64,000 bases of DNA from Drechslerella dactyloides (taxonomy: Eukaryota > Ascomycota > Orbiliomycetes > Orbiliales > Orbiliaceae): the NCBI GenBank assembly GCA_020064725.1, contig JAGTWJ010000007.1, positions 434,001 through 498,000 of the forward strand, given 5' to 3'. Numbering within the stretch: position 1 is the stretch's first letter; every line of letters starts with the position of its first letter. The notes under the pieces were generated by a model, which had not been told where the DNA came from, searched no databases, and saw nothing but the letters and a program-made list of their open reading frames with translations. Of the stretch, positions 24,446 to 35,500 are shown in pieces. A program made the translations under genes and the position numbers.

Positions 24446-25495
24446 CATTTGAGGCAACTCCATCTGCGAGCTAGGTCCGGACTTCGCAGGCCAAGGTCTA
24501 GCCTGGTGCTGTGCCCCGTCTGACATAACAGAATCTTACCAAAGATTCGAAGACGTGAAGCGGTGGCAAGATAATATCATATTTGCATTCCCACGTCGAT
24601 GTAGGGTCTTATCCTAGTGTCTGTCTTGCTGGGCCGCCGGTGGATACGAGCAGAGTCTTGAGGAAGCAGCTCCAGCCCGATGTTTGTATCAGCCTGCAGC
24701 CTCAACCGCATTTGCTTTCCCGAATCGGTGTGGGCTGCAGCGGGCGTCTACAGAGGGGCTTCTCTCGAGACGGAAAATAGGAGGCCCGACCCTCGATGAT
24801 CTGATATAAGCTGAGCCGAGCTAACAGGCAGTGGAGACCCCGGGAACAGAAAGAGGTCGATAGGCAGGCAGATAGGCAGAAACGGGCGCTGTGCTATAAT
24901 ATTTGTTATACATGACAGATCCTGGAATTGCTGTGCTGGCGGCCGTCGACCTTCTGGAATAAACTATCAACGTTTGCGGATTTGGATTTGGCTTCAGTAT
25001 AGTTTAAAGTCAATCGAATTGGCAAGGTTGGGAGGCTAAGGTTGTCGAAGTCGCGGATTCGTGCCATGGAGACAAAGAATGGTACATGTAGGATATGCAA
25101 GCCCCCTCGGTTCTCCTCTGCGAAGAGTAACCGTTACGAGGCGAAGAATTTTCGCTGCTGCAAAGCCTCGATCGACGGACCAATAAGTGCAAGTCTCTCA
25201 CATATTTTAGTTTTCTTACATACGATGCCCCAGAGGCTGTCCTTGTTGGGAGAAAAAAGAGCAGCCCAGAGAACAACGTCGAAATGTACAAGTTGTTCGA
25301 GTACTAGTGCTAGCGAACGAGCAGGGTTGTGCCGTCGAAAGAACTTCCTGTCCGGGAAAACTCTGAGGCATGGTTGCAGCCGAGGCTTCCAGATACCCAT
25401 GCGGCTTGCATGCATTATAACTCCGGGAGGGAGTGAGTATCACTTATATATAGGCTGCGTTTGAGGTTCAAGATGGAAGGAGAAGCTGGAGGCGA

Positions 25496-25519
25496 GCGAG
25501 GGAGCGAGGGAGCGAGGGG
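25496..25519. repeat. Three tandem 8-bp GCGAGGGA units
   Basis: Two exact units and a third with one change lie head to tail in the spacer upstream of hacA. No function is evident. Confidence 0.8.
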
Positions 25520-26445
25520 AGTGACTGATAGATACATCTTGATAGCAACATCTGCGCTTGAGATTACGCTATCATGACTGTGGAACAACAAACTCCACTC
25601 ACAAACGTACGTGTAGACGGGCCACCTACCTCAAATGTAATGGACATGTGTGTACAAGTTGTAGGAGTGTGTGGTGCAAAGGTGCATAACAGGATTCCGG
25701 CATCCGGGGCGTGTAACATGAGCGTCAGGAAATTGGTTTGAAAGCATGAGTAACTAACTCATAGGTTCGAAGTACCGATATTTAGTAGTTGTTCGGAGTC
25801 CTTATCCACCAACTTGCGCATGTTCCGGACAATCCAATCAGCCCCCCAGCCAACATGTTAGATACAACCGAGCGAGACGGTTGCGCGTGTGAAACCGGCC
25901 AGTAGAGATCAAGGCGCGGCGGCAAAGGTGAAGTTGTGAATGGCTTGCCGTTAGGAAGAGGGTGCCAACAGGCCGCCAACGGGACGGAATGTACTAGGTA
26001 CTCCGTAATGCGATAATGTGCATATACGCCTTTCCCTCCTATTCGATGGTCTCGTGGATGGTCGACGCTCGACCATCGATCGATGAATTCCAGTCGACAG
26101 TCTAGAAGGAAGGGATAGGAGCATATCTCGACTCGATCTCCAAACTGGATCGGCTGGAATGCTGGCTGCATGGTGCATGATGTGAGCTGGCCGCACATGA
26201 AAGTTCTTTCTGCTGGTTAGTCTCGTCGATGGACGAGCAATCTCCACAAAACGAGAGCAAGCCTCGCATAGCGTCGTAATCGACCCTTCGCATCGGAAGC
26301 TCTGGTTATTGCCAACTTGCAGGGGGGGCCACAGCGGAGTTTCTTGGCCGGTGTTCCAGGGCGACGTTCCGACGGCAAAAAAGGGTTGGCGCAACAGGGG
26401 CACGCTGGGCTCAAGTTGGAAGCACAGTCAGCGCCGCAGCTCGAA

Positions 26446-26456
26446 GCTTATAAAAC
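26446..26456 (+). promoter_or_regulatory. TATA-like element of hacA
   Basis: The stretch GCTTATAAAAC is followed within about 20 nt by a CT-rich tract typical of fungal start regions. This places transcription start near 26.48 kb and implies a leader of about 500 nt. Confidence 0.4.
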
Positions 26457-26799
26457 TGCCAGCGTGTCCCTTTCCTCTCCCACACCTCTCCCACGTTAAC
26501 CTCACCCCATCCGACGACGCACTCCACTACAAAACAAGCACAGCACGCAGGACGAGGACGGCAGACGAAACAGACGCAAGCAAACAAGGAAGGGCGAGAG
26601 AGGCACAGCCAGCCTATCTCTCTTTTGTCCCCTGAGAGCCCGTCAGCAGGTGAACCAGAGCGACGGCAGCAGTCAGAACCGCCTGCCTGCAGCCTGTCAG
26701 TGATCGAATCAATAATCGCTTAGCTCCAAAGCCTAGTTTAATATACTTCTGATCCCGCCTTGTCGTGTCTGTCGCTTCGTATCCCTATTTTACTCTTTG

Positions 26800-26811
26800 A
26801 TGACTCTTTGA
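26800..26811 (+). promoter_or_regulatory. Three-codon upstream ORF in the hacA leader
   Basis: The only ATG I find in the proposed leader before the hacA start opens a Met-Thr-Leu-stop reading frame, about 190 nt upstream of the start codon. Upstream ORFs in hacA/hac1 leaders of filamentous fungi are known to restrain translation until stress shortens the leader. Here the ORF is unusually short, and its role is inferred. Confidence 0.45.
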
Positions 26812-27000
26812 CTCGCTCGCTCATTGCGCGGCCTTATTTCATCCGTCCCTTTAAAAGAGGCAAATCAGCCTTACTCGTTCTTTCCTCGTTCTTCTTCCAG
26901 TCCACTATACTTCGACTATATTCCCATATAGCACCCATCGTTACTACGGTACATCCATTCATACACAACTGTCATTATATTGAATCATTCAACCGAGATC

Positions 27001-28246
27001 ATGGCGTCACCGTCCTCGGAGCAATACCAGTCGTCCCCGGAACTGGGCGTGTGGGATTCCATCGACGGCATCGACAGCCTCAACTACGACATCCTCATGA
27101 AGAACATGGCCGCCCTTCCCCCTTCCCCTCCCAACACTAGTGATGATGACTCCGAGTCCAGCCCAGCCCCGTCTAGCGATTCGCCGAAGCCCATGTCCGA
27201 TGAAAAGAAGGAAGATGGCGACGAGGAGGAGGAGGAGAAGAAGAAGCCCGCGAAGAAGCGGAAGTCATGGGGCCAGGAACTTCCTACCCCAACCACCAAC
27301 CTTCCCCCTCGGTAAGATTCACCACCACTGACGGTGTTATATCTTGATGGCATCTCGCTGACATGTGATATTCTCTTTCCAGGAAACGAGCCAAAACAGA
27401 GGCCGAGAAGGAACAGCGACGAATCGAGCGCGTTCTCAGAAACAGAGCCGCTGCCCATTCGTCGCGAGAACGCAAGAGAGCCGAACAGGAGGCCCTCGAG
27501 AAGCGAAAGAAGGAGATCGAGGTCGAAAACCAAGACATGAAGACCCGTCTCGCCCAACTTGAACAAGAATTCAGTGACTTCCAAAAGAAATATCGGACCC
27601 TCGAGCACAACTATCTCATCGCCAAGGCTCAACTCCCCGGTTTCGTCCCCCAGTCCCTTCCGGAAGACAAGGCCATCACCTCTGACAACGTCGCGATGGC
27701 CGACGTCCAGGCCCTGTCCCCAGCCCTCACCCAAAGCCCCGTCGTCAAATCAGAAGACGCCATGCAGACTGACTCCCCCGCTGCCGCCTCAGCCGCCGTG
27801 CTCAACACGACACAACATCATGCTACGGTGTTGTGCTCTTCGGACCTGCAGTGTCTGTTGAGCAGCGCGGTCTCGGCAGCGTCAACCTCGTCGTCAAACC
27901 TGATGTCCTATCTTCTGAAACCGTGGACGCGCTTTGGTCTGATTGGACCCTTTTTGAAGAATCCGGCCTGAACACCACGGATCCCTTGGGACTTAACTTT
28001 ACTGAATTACCCTTAACCCCGACCATCACTGATGCGTCATTGGGAGATATCAAAATGGACGCCCCGGCCATCGACGACATCGTGTCGTCCGACCTCCCAG
28101 CTTCGTCCTTGCCTGACACGTCCGCATTTCTGGACATGTCCTTCGACCTCTTTGGTCTTGGCAAGGACGAGAAGGCCACGATCGAGCTCGACTTCCTCAG
28201 CGAGCCGTCGTTGACCTTGGGAGATCTCGCCATCCCGGAACTATGA
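27001..28246 (+). CDS. hacA: HacA, bZIP master regulator of the unfolded protein response
   Basis: HacA activates chaperone, foldase and secretion genes when misfolded protein builds up in the endoplasmic reticulum. The conventional exons are 27001-27311 and 27383 onward. The bZIP basic region is at about residues 113-136 (core RNRAAAHSSR), followed by a leucine-zipper heptad region to about residue 175. The N-terminus is acidic and Ser/Pro-rich. As genomically encoded, the second exon's frame runs past the junction region into an unrelated tail. Removing 20 nt at 27829-27848 instead joins it to a 132-codon C-terminal frame ending at 28246, giving 384 residues with an acidic, Leu/Phe/Asp-rich activation-type tail. 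The frame arithmetic therefore demands the Ire1-type intron, listed separately. Gene identity is secure. Confidence 0.94.
27829..27848 (+). promoter_or_regulatory. Ire1-type non-conventional 20-nt intron of hacA
   Basis: The 3' cut lies in a textbook Ire1 hairpin: a 5-bp stem (CGGAC with GTCTG, one G-U pair) and a 7-nt loop CTGCAGT matching CNG|CNGN. The 5' cut follows CGG at the base of a 7-bp stem (CACAACA with TGTTGTG) around an 11-nt loop. Removing exactly 20 nt switches frame 0 to the conserved C-terminal frame. There are no GT-AG borders. Confidence 0.85.
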
Positions 28247-30024
28247 AGGACATGAAATCCTCGTGATTTTCTGTTCTGTCAATCGTTATATTCTTCGCCA
28301 GTTTTCATGTTTAAGAAACGCATCTCTACTCGATACCACATCCCTAATACCTTTTCTTTCCTGGACGATACTCGTTATTCATGTCTGGTTTTTCCCATGT
28401 TCTGGTGCTGGGTTATCGGGTTCATCTTTCGCGTTTGTTGCTATTCTCGGCTTTTTATTCCTCCTATTCGCTTCTGGTGCTTTTCTCTCTGGATCTCTCA
28501 GGTTAAAATCGTCTTGTTTCGTTCGGTTTCCTCTGCTACTCACGTTACACCCTGTCGAGCACCACACCTATATCATCACCGGGTATGGTGTGTGGTTTGC
28601 AGACCTCGCATTCTTATATCCCTTTCCCGATTTGTCTGTCGGTTCGATACCCGCTGCAACTACTCTGAGAATCACTCACATACTTCCCCTACCCTCCCTT
28701 TATTCCAGTCAGATTCATTTGTGCGCGCGAGCGTGAGTCTACTTACGCATCTGCTGCGACGGTTTCTGAACTGTTGAATAAAGTTGTCGAGGATGGGAGG
28801 GAGCCGAGTGGCATTATTCTCAGAGGTGTGTGGTTGGTTTGAGCGACGGCATCTCAGGATGGAGATCTATCAAACTTTTATGTTGAGATTGGGTAGCATT
28901 GGGCTCTGGAGTTACTTTTCTTCTTTGGTTTAGACGATTTCTTGTTCATCTGCCTGAAGAGTTCTTAGAGAGAAGTACCTTGATCAGCTGAAGTGGAGGG
29001 GAGAGAGCTTTGAGAAGGCATGGACGCGTGGGGTGTCTTGTCCTCGGTCTCAGAGTGGGAGAGCAAGCGATCGTTGACGGAAAAAAGGTACACGGGACGG
29101 GTGAGGTGAAAGAAAATGATAATGGAGAATAATACCGGGATGGGTGAGCGCACGATTGGAGCCGTTCATCGGTCCCTCCGTATGTTGGTTCTACCGCTGC
29201 CGTTCCCGAAACGGAGTATACCGCTTCTCTTCTATCACATCGACGAAGGAAGTGCGTTTGGCGTGGACCAGACTGGAGGAGGGATGAGATGATAGGGTGC
29301 TGAATGAAGGAAAACATGGAAGGACGCGGAGGCAAAGAACCCGTGAAAGAACCCGTGAAAGAATCCGTGTGAGAGAGTTTGTGTGAGAGGGAGCAATCCC
29401 GATGGTGACCAAAAAAGTTTTTTTTTTTTGGATGGATACTAGTATATTTGGTCGCAGGGCTGGCTGGTTGCCTGCCTGCTTGGAGTTTTGGTGTATATTA
29501 TACAGGCCTATCGTTTTGTCTGTAACTACGTGATGTCCATCTAGCTATCTAGCTATCTCTTCTCTTGAGAAATTGAAATGGAATCTTTTGATATATGGAA
29601 TAAAACTATACTCAAAGTACAAAGTAGCCAAGTCACAAATGTAGTTTCTGAAAAACCTATATTGCGCAAGGGCGGCGTCAAGGTATCCGACGCGGATGAA
29701 TTTTAGCAGCGGCCCTCGCTTTGAGCAGTCGAATACAGATCCATCCGCCCATAAGGCACGTATATACATCGTCATTCATTTACTGCCTCGTCCAAGTGCT
29801 CGTATTGATGTATACTTATTTATGGTTCGGTTGATGTCTCTGAGCTCGCTCATCATCTATCTACATTCAGACCCTGCTTTCTTTCTGATAGATTTTGTAT
29901 TAGATCGCAATGGATAAGTAAGTAGGTATATGTACACGTATGTATTCTATTCGCTAATAGCAGTACAATAAGCCGAGACAATATCCTAGTAGGCCACTGG
30001 CCGACATGCCAATCACCTGCGTCC
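28247..30024. other. Convergent intergenic region, no gene recognised
   Basis: The first part is T-rich and should be the hacA 3' UTR. Open frames at 28263-28777 look like pyrimidine-rich UTR read as protein. It contains a 12-bp tandem repeat (listed separately) and a poly-T run near 29418. Confidence 0.5.
29336..29371. repeat. Three tandem 12-bp units
   Basis: AGAACCCGTGAA occurs twice exactly and a third time with changes, head to tail, downstream of hacA. Confidence 0.8.
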
Positions 30025-31633
30025 TCAATGAGTTCTATCAACGAATTTCATAACCTTGCCGGCAGTTGAGCTCCGCTCAAAGCCATCAAGGCCGCTCACA
30101 AAGGTGATCTTGAATAGGTTGTCATTGGCCTCATAGACGACGAAAAGTTTGATAAGGGCTTCCGATATGGCTGCGTTTGGTAGAGACTGTCCATCATCGA
30201 CGTTTGACCGGTATAACCGAACTTCCAGCTGCGTTTCTTTCGATTCTGCTTTCTCGAGGATCAGCTGCCATTGAATAACTCCCCACCCTTTTGACTCGGT
30301 GATCAGTTTGTTAACTGTGTGGAACTCAAAGTATTCTCCGAACCATTCGAAGCTGAATCTACGGTCACGGCCGTAGAGACGTAGTATCCGAAGGTACTGA
30401 GCGTCCGAGGGGTTGTCAAGGGATTTAAGAAGCTTTGTGCTCCGGAAGGGATGCAGACTTCCAACGTCCCCCGTGATATAGCGGATGAGGGGATTGCGTA
30501 GGCGGGAAAGAGAAGTCTGGACGATGATTCCAGTCTCCCCGTCCGGTAATGACTGAATCCTGGATGCAGGTGCGTCGGTGTCGGCGCCAGATCCGTCTAC
30601 AGGCTTTTGAGCGAGACCGTCAGTGGCCGAAGGTGGCAAAATCTCGATGTTCATCATCCGTGTATCGAAGATAAAGTCCATGCTGTCGTCGTCCGGCTCG
30701 CCCGTCAACTCTGAATTCGCGACAGCCCAGGGACCCGCCTCTGCGCTACCCAACAATGACACAATGCGTGGTTGGCCTAACGCAGCGCAGACAACAGCCC
30801 GTTGATCTTTGGTCAGCGGCTCGGAGGTGTAAAGGACTTTTGTGACATTTAAGCCAGCACGATCCTCTGCTGGTAGGGATGCAATATAGTTTGCGAACTG
30901 GAGGACCTGACTGCCGTCTCCAGCGATTACATTGGCGCGATAGTGCTCCATTTTTTGTTTTGCATCCTCCATCGATATTGCATGGCCAGCGCAAAGGACG
31001 GAGCCGCCAGCGTTTTCGATAAGTTCCGTCGTCAGGTCCAGCGCTCTGGTACAATTAGAAGCGTTAGCGTCTGGGTTTGCAATTGCAATTGCCGCCTGCT
31101 GAGAACCACTTCCTCCTTACCGATATAGTTTCCCGGAGGTATGTAGAGATAGGACCAAGTCGGCGGGTTCAATGAGACCACACGTCTTTATCAGCGCACC
31201 GGCTGCATATCGATGTTTCCGGTTCTCGGCAGCATCCGTTGCGAAGAGCATAGGCATGCCACCAGAGCCACCGCCCGTAATACTTATATAGCAGCCATGC
31301 AGAAATGTGTTCAAAGGGCTGGTGTCAGATGTCAACCGCTGGATTGTTTTATATCTACATCCTCCTTGAATTAGCCTGACACAGATCCGAAATTGAAAAT
31401 TTGGCTACGCGTCAGTAGCCGGGTTTGTGTCTAGGTACTCACAAGTCCTCCTTGGTGGTTAAAGGCATGAGACCGAGATCAATCTCGGTATCTGAAGTAC
31501 TGCTATCCTTGCTGACGTTGTCGAGGATAAGACGCACGCTCTCTGGGGATGGAGGATATTCCACATCTTTGGCGTAGAATGGATGGACTTTGGCGACCGA
31601 AAGAACCTGTTTGAGAGTAAATCTGGAATCCAT
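30025..31633 (-). CDS. PaaK-like adenylate-forming enzyme
   Basis: This belongs to the ANL superfamily (phenylacetate-CoA ligase / acyl-adenylating type). Such enzymes activate a carboxylic acid with ATP to an acyl-adenylate, then pass it to CoA, a carrier or an amine. Exons 31633-31443, 31354-31121 and 31045-30025 join in frame to 481 residues, close to the usual 430-480 of PaaK-type proteins. Visible motifs are the phosphate loop GGGSGGMPM (residues 91-99), an adenine-pocket-like GSAEAG (241-246) and RYITGD (330-335), whose Asp binds the ribose. The C-terminal domain is present, but the hinge and catalytic-Lys region is not typical, and I cannot identify the Lys with confidence. The gene ends near position 30025 with its promoter facing the ABC transporter gene; both are on the minus strand. 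Placement next to an exporter and a dioxygenase fusion suggests a biosynthetic role. The acid substrate is unknown. Confidence 0.8.
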
Positions 31634-32579
31634 GGTTGGACGCGTGGAAGCTGTGTGTGGATTTGCTTGATCTGAGATATAGATGTGATTACAAAATGTA
31701 ATCGGAGCAACAATGGGCTAAACTTGATTGATTGAAGATGAAGTCGTCCAAGCGGCCATCCAGCTTAATTTATAAATCTGACATGTCTCGACAACCACAG
31801 CTCGTGTAAAAGTGATCGCTGCAACCCCAGTGGCGGGCCGGCAAAATAGCTCTAACATTTTCTTGAAAAATTCCCGAAGTAGTAAGAGCGCAGAACCAAA
31901 GCAGAAAAAGGGAGAGGCAAGTCGTTGTAGCATTTTAATTGGTGAGTGTTGAGAGACGAGAGTTGGACTTCAGAAACGAAATTCTCCTGCCGTTTACGGA
32001 TTAGCGGCCTTGATCTGGAATTTCTAAGCGCAGATTCGATCGAACGAGCTCACTTGCAACTACACGCATTCTTCTGATTCAGAAGCCTCATTCCAGAGCT
32101 TGACAATCATGCGTCTGCGGATTTTTTTGTCTTGCAAGTTATCCTTCCGTATTTAAATGCAGGTTGCATGTCCTTGAGTCTCGAAATATTTTGTTACTCT
32201 CAAATTTGGACTCAAACTCCACGAGCACCGCCTTAGCGAGGAAGAACGCAAGAGATCAGTCCAATTCGCGAAGCGCACTACCACTGCTCCCTATACACAA
32301 AGATATCAATAATAACTTGAGAATCAATTGTCCGAAGAAATGCACACAGAACCGCTAATAGTAACTGTAGAACCCAAAGAACCCTATACAACAAATGTAA
32401 CAAAAATATAATATATACAGCAGAAATTATCTGTCTCGTAAATCGAGCTGCAACGGTTAAAGTACGGCAGTCTGGTTCGCGAGACGAAGAAATTATAAAT
32501 ATACAGAAGCTTTGTAGAACCCTCCGCAGCCAAAGTAAGGCGTCTGGCTTGCGAGACAATAGAACCCGGTATTAATTTA
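31634..32579. other. Intergenic region with two copies of a dispersed motif
   Basis: Spacer between the ABC transporter stop and the ligase start, both minus strand. The half nearest the transporter carries the two dispersed-motif copies described separately. No gene was seen. Confidence 0.55.
32447..32560. repeat. Two copies of dispersed motif (core GTCTGGYTYGCGAGAC)
   Basis: Copy one (32447-32489) and copy two (32524-32560) share AAAGTA-GGC-GTCTGG-TYGCGAGAC with a few changes. Further copies are at 48598-48626 (opposite strand) and 60171-60208. All lie in gene-end spacers. The element family is not recognised. Confidence 0.7.
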
Positions 32580-35500
32580 CTAAACACTTCCACTCGACGT
32601 ATCTTCGTGTACATCGTACAGCGCTTTAAACGCGGAACCGGGCCGCTGAAGCAACTCTTGAGGGTTCCCCATTTCGACAATATTTCCTTTATCAAGAAGT
32701 ATAACGGTATCGTAATCAACGATCGTATTTAAGCGATGGGCGACTGTCAAAATCGTCTTGTCCCAAAAGTGTTCTCGGAGAATCCGCTGCATTTTGAGGT
32801 CGGTCTCGAGGTCGACGCTATATGAAGAAGAGAAAATATCAGTATCATGTTAACATTTAAGGAGTCTGTTGACTTTGTTCAATGGTCGGCTAGATCCTTT
32901 GAATTTTGTATGCAAGAATGTGAGAGTCGAGCTTAGCTTACCTGCTTGTGAACTCGTCTAGAACAATGATATTGCTGGTTCTGAGGATCGCTCGCGCAAG
33001 AGAGAACAGTTGTCTCTCTCCATGGCTTAAAAACCCGTCCAGATCCAGTTCAGAATCTAGACCATCCTCTAAAGCCAATACTTTATCTTTCAGTCCCACT
33101 ATCTCTAGTGCCCTTAAGAGCTCCTCGGTGTATAGCTGATGTTGATCCGAGACGCATGCGTATGATAGATTCTCGCGTATCGTTCCAGCAAGGAAGAATG
33201 GTTCTTGCGACAGAATATTTATTCGTCCTCGCAGTATACGGGGAGATACTTTGGAGATATCGATCCCGTCGATACTAATGGAGCCACCCTGCGTCTCTAG
33301 GAGTCTAAAAAGAGCGGTGATCATTGATGATTTGCCGCTACCAGATCGTCCACAAATCCCGAGCTTCCTGCCAGCGGCGACATCGAGATTGATGGACTTT
33401 AGAACAATGTCGGAATTGATTCTAGTCGCACCACGACAATTAGCGCATGAACTTGACTCATACATCAGTTATGGGCGCCTTCAACGCTTCACTTACGTAT
33501 GGCTAGCTGCATAGTTCCGATAGATAACATTCCCTCTGCTCGGCCATTCCGGTGCAGGGGCGCTATGCGCGGCCCCGTCGTCCTCCTGAGGCACCGTCTG
33601 ATTGAATTCGCGCATGCGAGCAATGGCCCCGAGCGAGATTTCGAGATTTGTATAAAATACAATCAAGATCTTTAGTGAACTGCTCAAGCTGACCTTCATA
33701 AATGTTAGTGGGAAAACTTCTAGTATAAGGGTATAAGTGCGAAAGGACTACTTACTGTATTGAGGAGAGCCAGACCAATGAGACCGGGGTTTATCATATG
33801 CCTCAAATACACAACCAGGAGGACAATAGAAAACGCAAAAACGGCTACAACCATGTCCAATATCATGGCAAACCATCTCTGAGCAGTGGTTAGGTAATAT
33901 GATGGTTGTTGAGACGTCAAAAGCAGCTTATCGTTCTCGTCTTGGAATTCTCGTTCCCAGGAGAAAGCCCTGATGGTTGAAATTCCCATGAGTGTTTCTT
34001 GGAAGTGAGTGTAGAGTGGAGCTTTCGCCTCCATCTCCAATATTCGTAGTTGTCGCGAGGTCCGTAGATAAAATCGCGCGACAAAGTAGAAGCAGATAGA
34101 TAGAGGTGGTAGCATAATCGCGATCCAAGGCGTGGCAACCAAGCTAATGCCAATGATGCCGACGACCATGAGTCCACTTTCCACAAAATTAATCAGCGCA
34201 GCTGGTAGATCCATATCGACGTGGACAAGATCCTGACTGAAACGATTGGTGATGATCCCGACGTCAGTAGTGTTGAAGTAGGAAATTTTGCCCCTATAAT
34301 GTTGAGACCAGTTAGGAATCGTCTTTTATTCAATAAAAAGAAGGGAAACGGACTTCATCATCGTCTTCAGCTGCCAGGTATGCAGATTTATCGCAGAAAT
34401 CGACATCAACCACATGCAACAATGCCACAACCAAGTTGTATAGGCCGTGATAAAGCAGAGTACTAAGGCTGTATACACGCTCATATAGAAGACTGTCTTG
34501 CTCGGATCGGGGTCACTGCTCCAGTGTTCCAGCCAAATGGCTGTTTTAAGTCGTTAGTATAGCGAGGAAATCAGTATTCTGGGCTATGGTAGAATATCTT
34601 ACTAAGCGCGTTCCAAAGAATTGACTGGGCGATGGCAAGGCCTCCAAAAGTAAGACTGTGCTGCCATCCAATGGACTTGAAATAATATTTGAAAGCGTCC
34701 AATTCACTTCCGCTCTGAGATGTTTCATCACCACTATTCCATTTTTGCAGCTGCTGCGGTTCTTCGTGAGGCTTATGTTCATGTAGAGTTTCTCGATCCG
34801 AATCAAAATCGATATCGTTAAGGCTGTTATCACCCTCATCGGGGTAGAAGCTCTCCTTTCCGTTTGCATATTTGAAAATCTCCGCGAGCCCTGAGTTGGT
34901 TCTCGGTAGTTCGGAAGTTTCATAAGACTGGATGGAACCTTCGGTGCTCAAAACAAGGGTATTATCCGCGAAAGGTAGGTGGTGGACTATAGATTCGAGG
35001 CTGGATTAGTGATTGGTATATATATGGAGAGGGAGCGCTAAGAGCATTACCCGCGTGAGTAGCCAAGACAACGGTGTTTCCGTTTCGACGAAAGAGGCCT
35101 TTGGGCCCCATAAGCTTAGTGAAGATATGCTCCTCGGTAGCTGCGTCAAGCCCACTGAATATATCATCAAGTATAAGGATCGGTTTCCTAGAGTAGACTG
35201 CTCTGGCAAGAGCCTGTTCTTTCTTAGCATAATATCGCGTCACACTGATGGAGCAATTGCTTACAATTCTTTGCTTTTGCCCACCCGACAAGCCAATTCC
35301 CTTAGAGCCCACCAACGTTTGGTCCCCTTTTGCGTATGACTCCAAGTCCTTGAGCAAGGCGCAGCATTGGATGACTTGTTTGTACCATTCAGGTTCAAAC
35401 AAAGACACCCCAATGATATTATCGCGGATGGATTTGTTGACCAACCAGGGAGTCTGCGCGCAGTACGCTACACCATTTGGACAGTTTATTCGGACTGAGC

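Larger units (their letters stand above)
23443..26445. other. Intergenic region, no gene recognised
   Basis: This 3-kb spacer separates the reductase from the hacA promoter. Open frames on both strands, the largest at 25042-25464 and 25951-26403, carry no domain. It holds a hairpin at 24371-24445 and a short tandem repeat near 25.5 kb, both listed separately. Confidence 0.5.

Noticed and set aside
27084..27734. 216-codon frame antisense to hacA
   Set aside because: It mirrors the hacA coding strand, including the acidic stretch read backward as Ser-rich sequence, and has no domain of its own.
28263..28777. Two overlapping frames of about 156 codons after hacA
   Set aside because: They are pyrimidine-rich 3' UTR translated into Phe/Leu/Ser-rich sequence; there is no family match.
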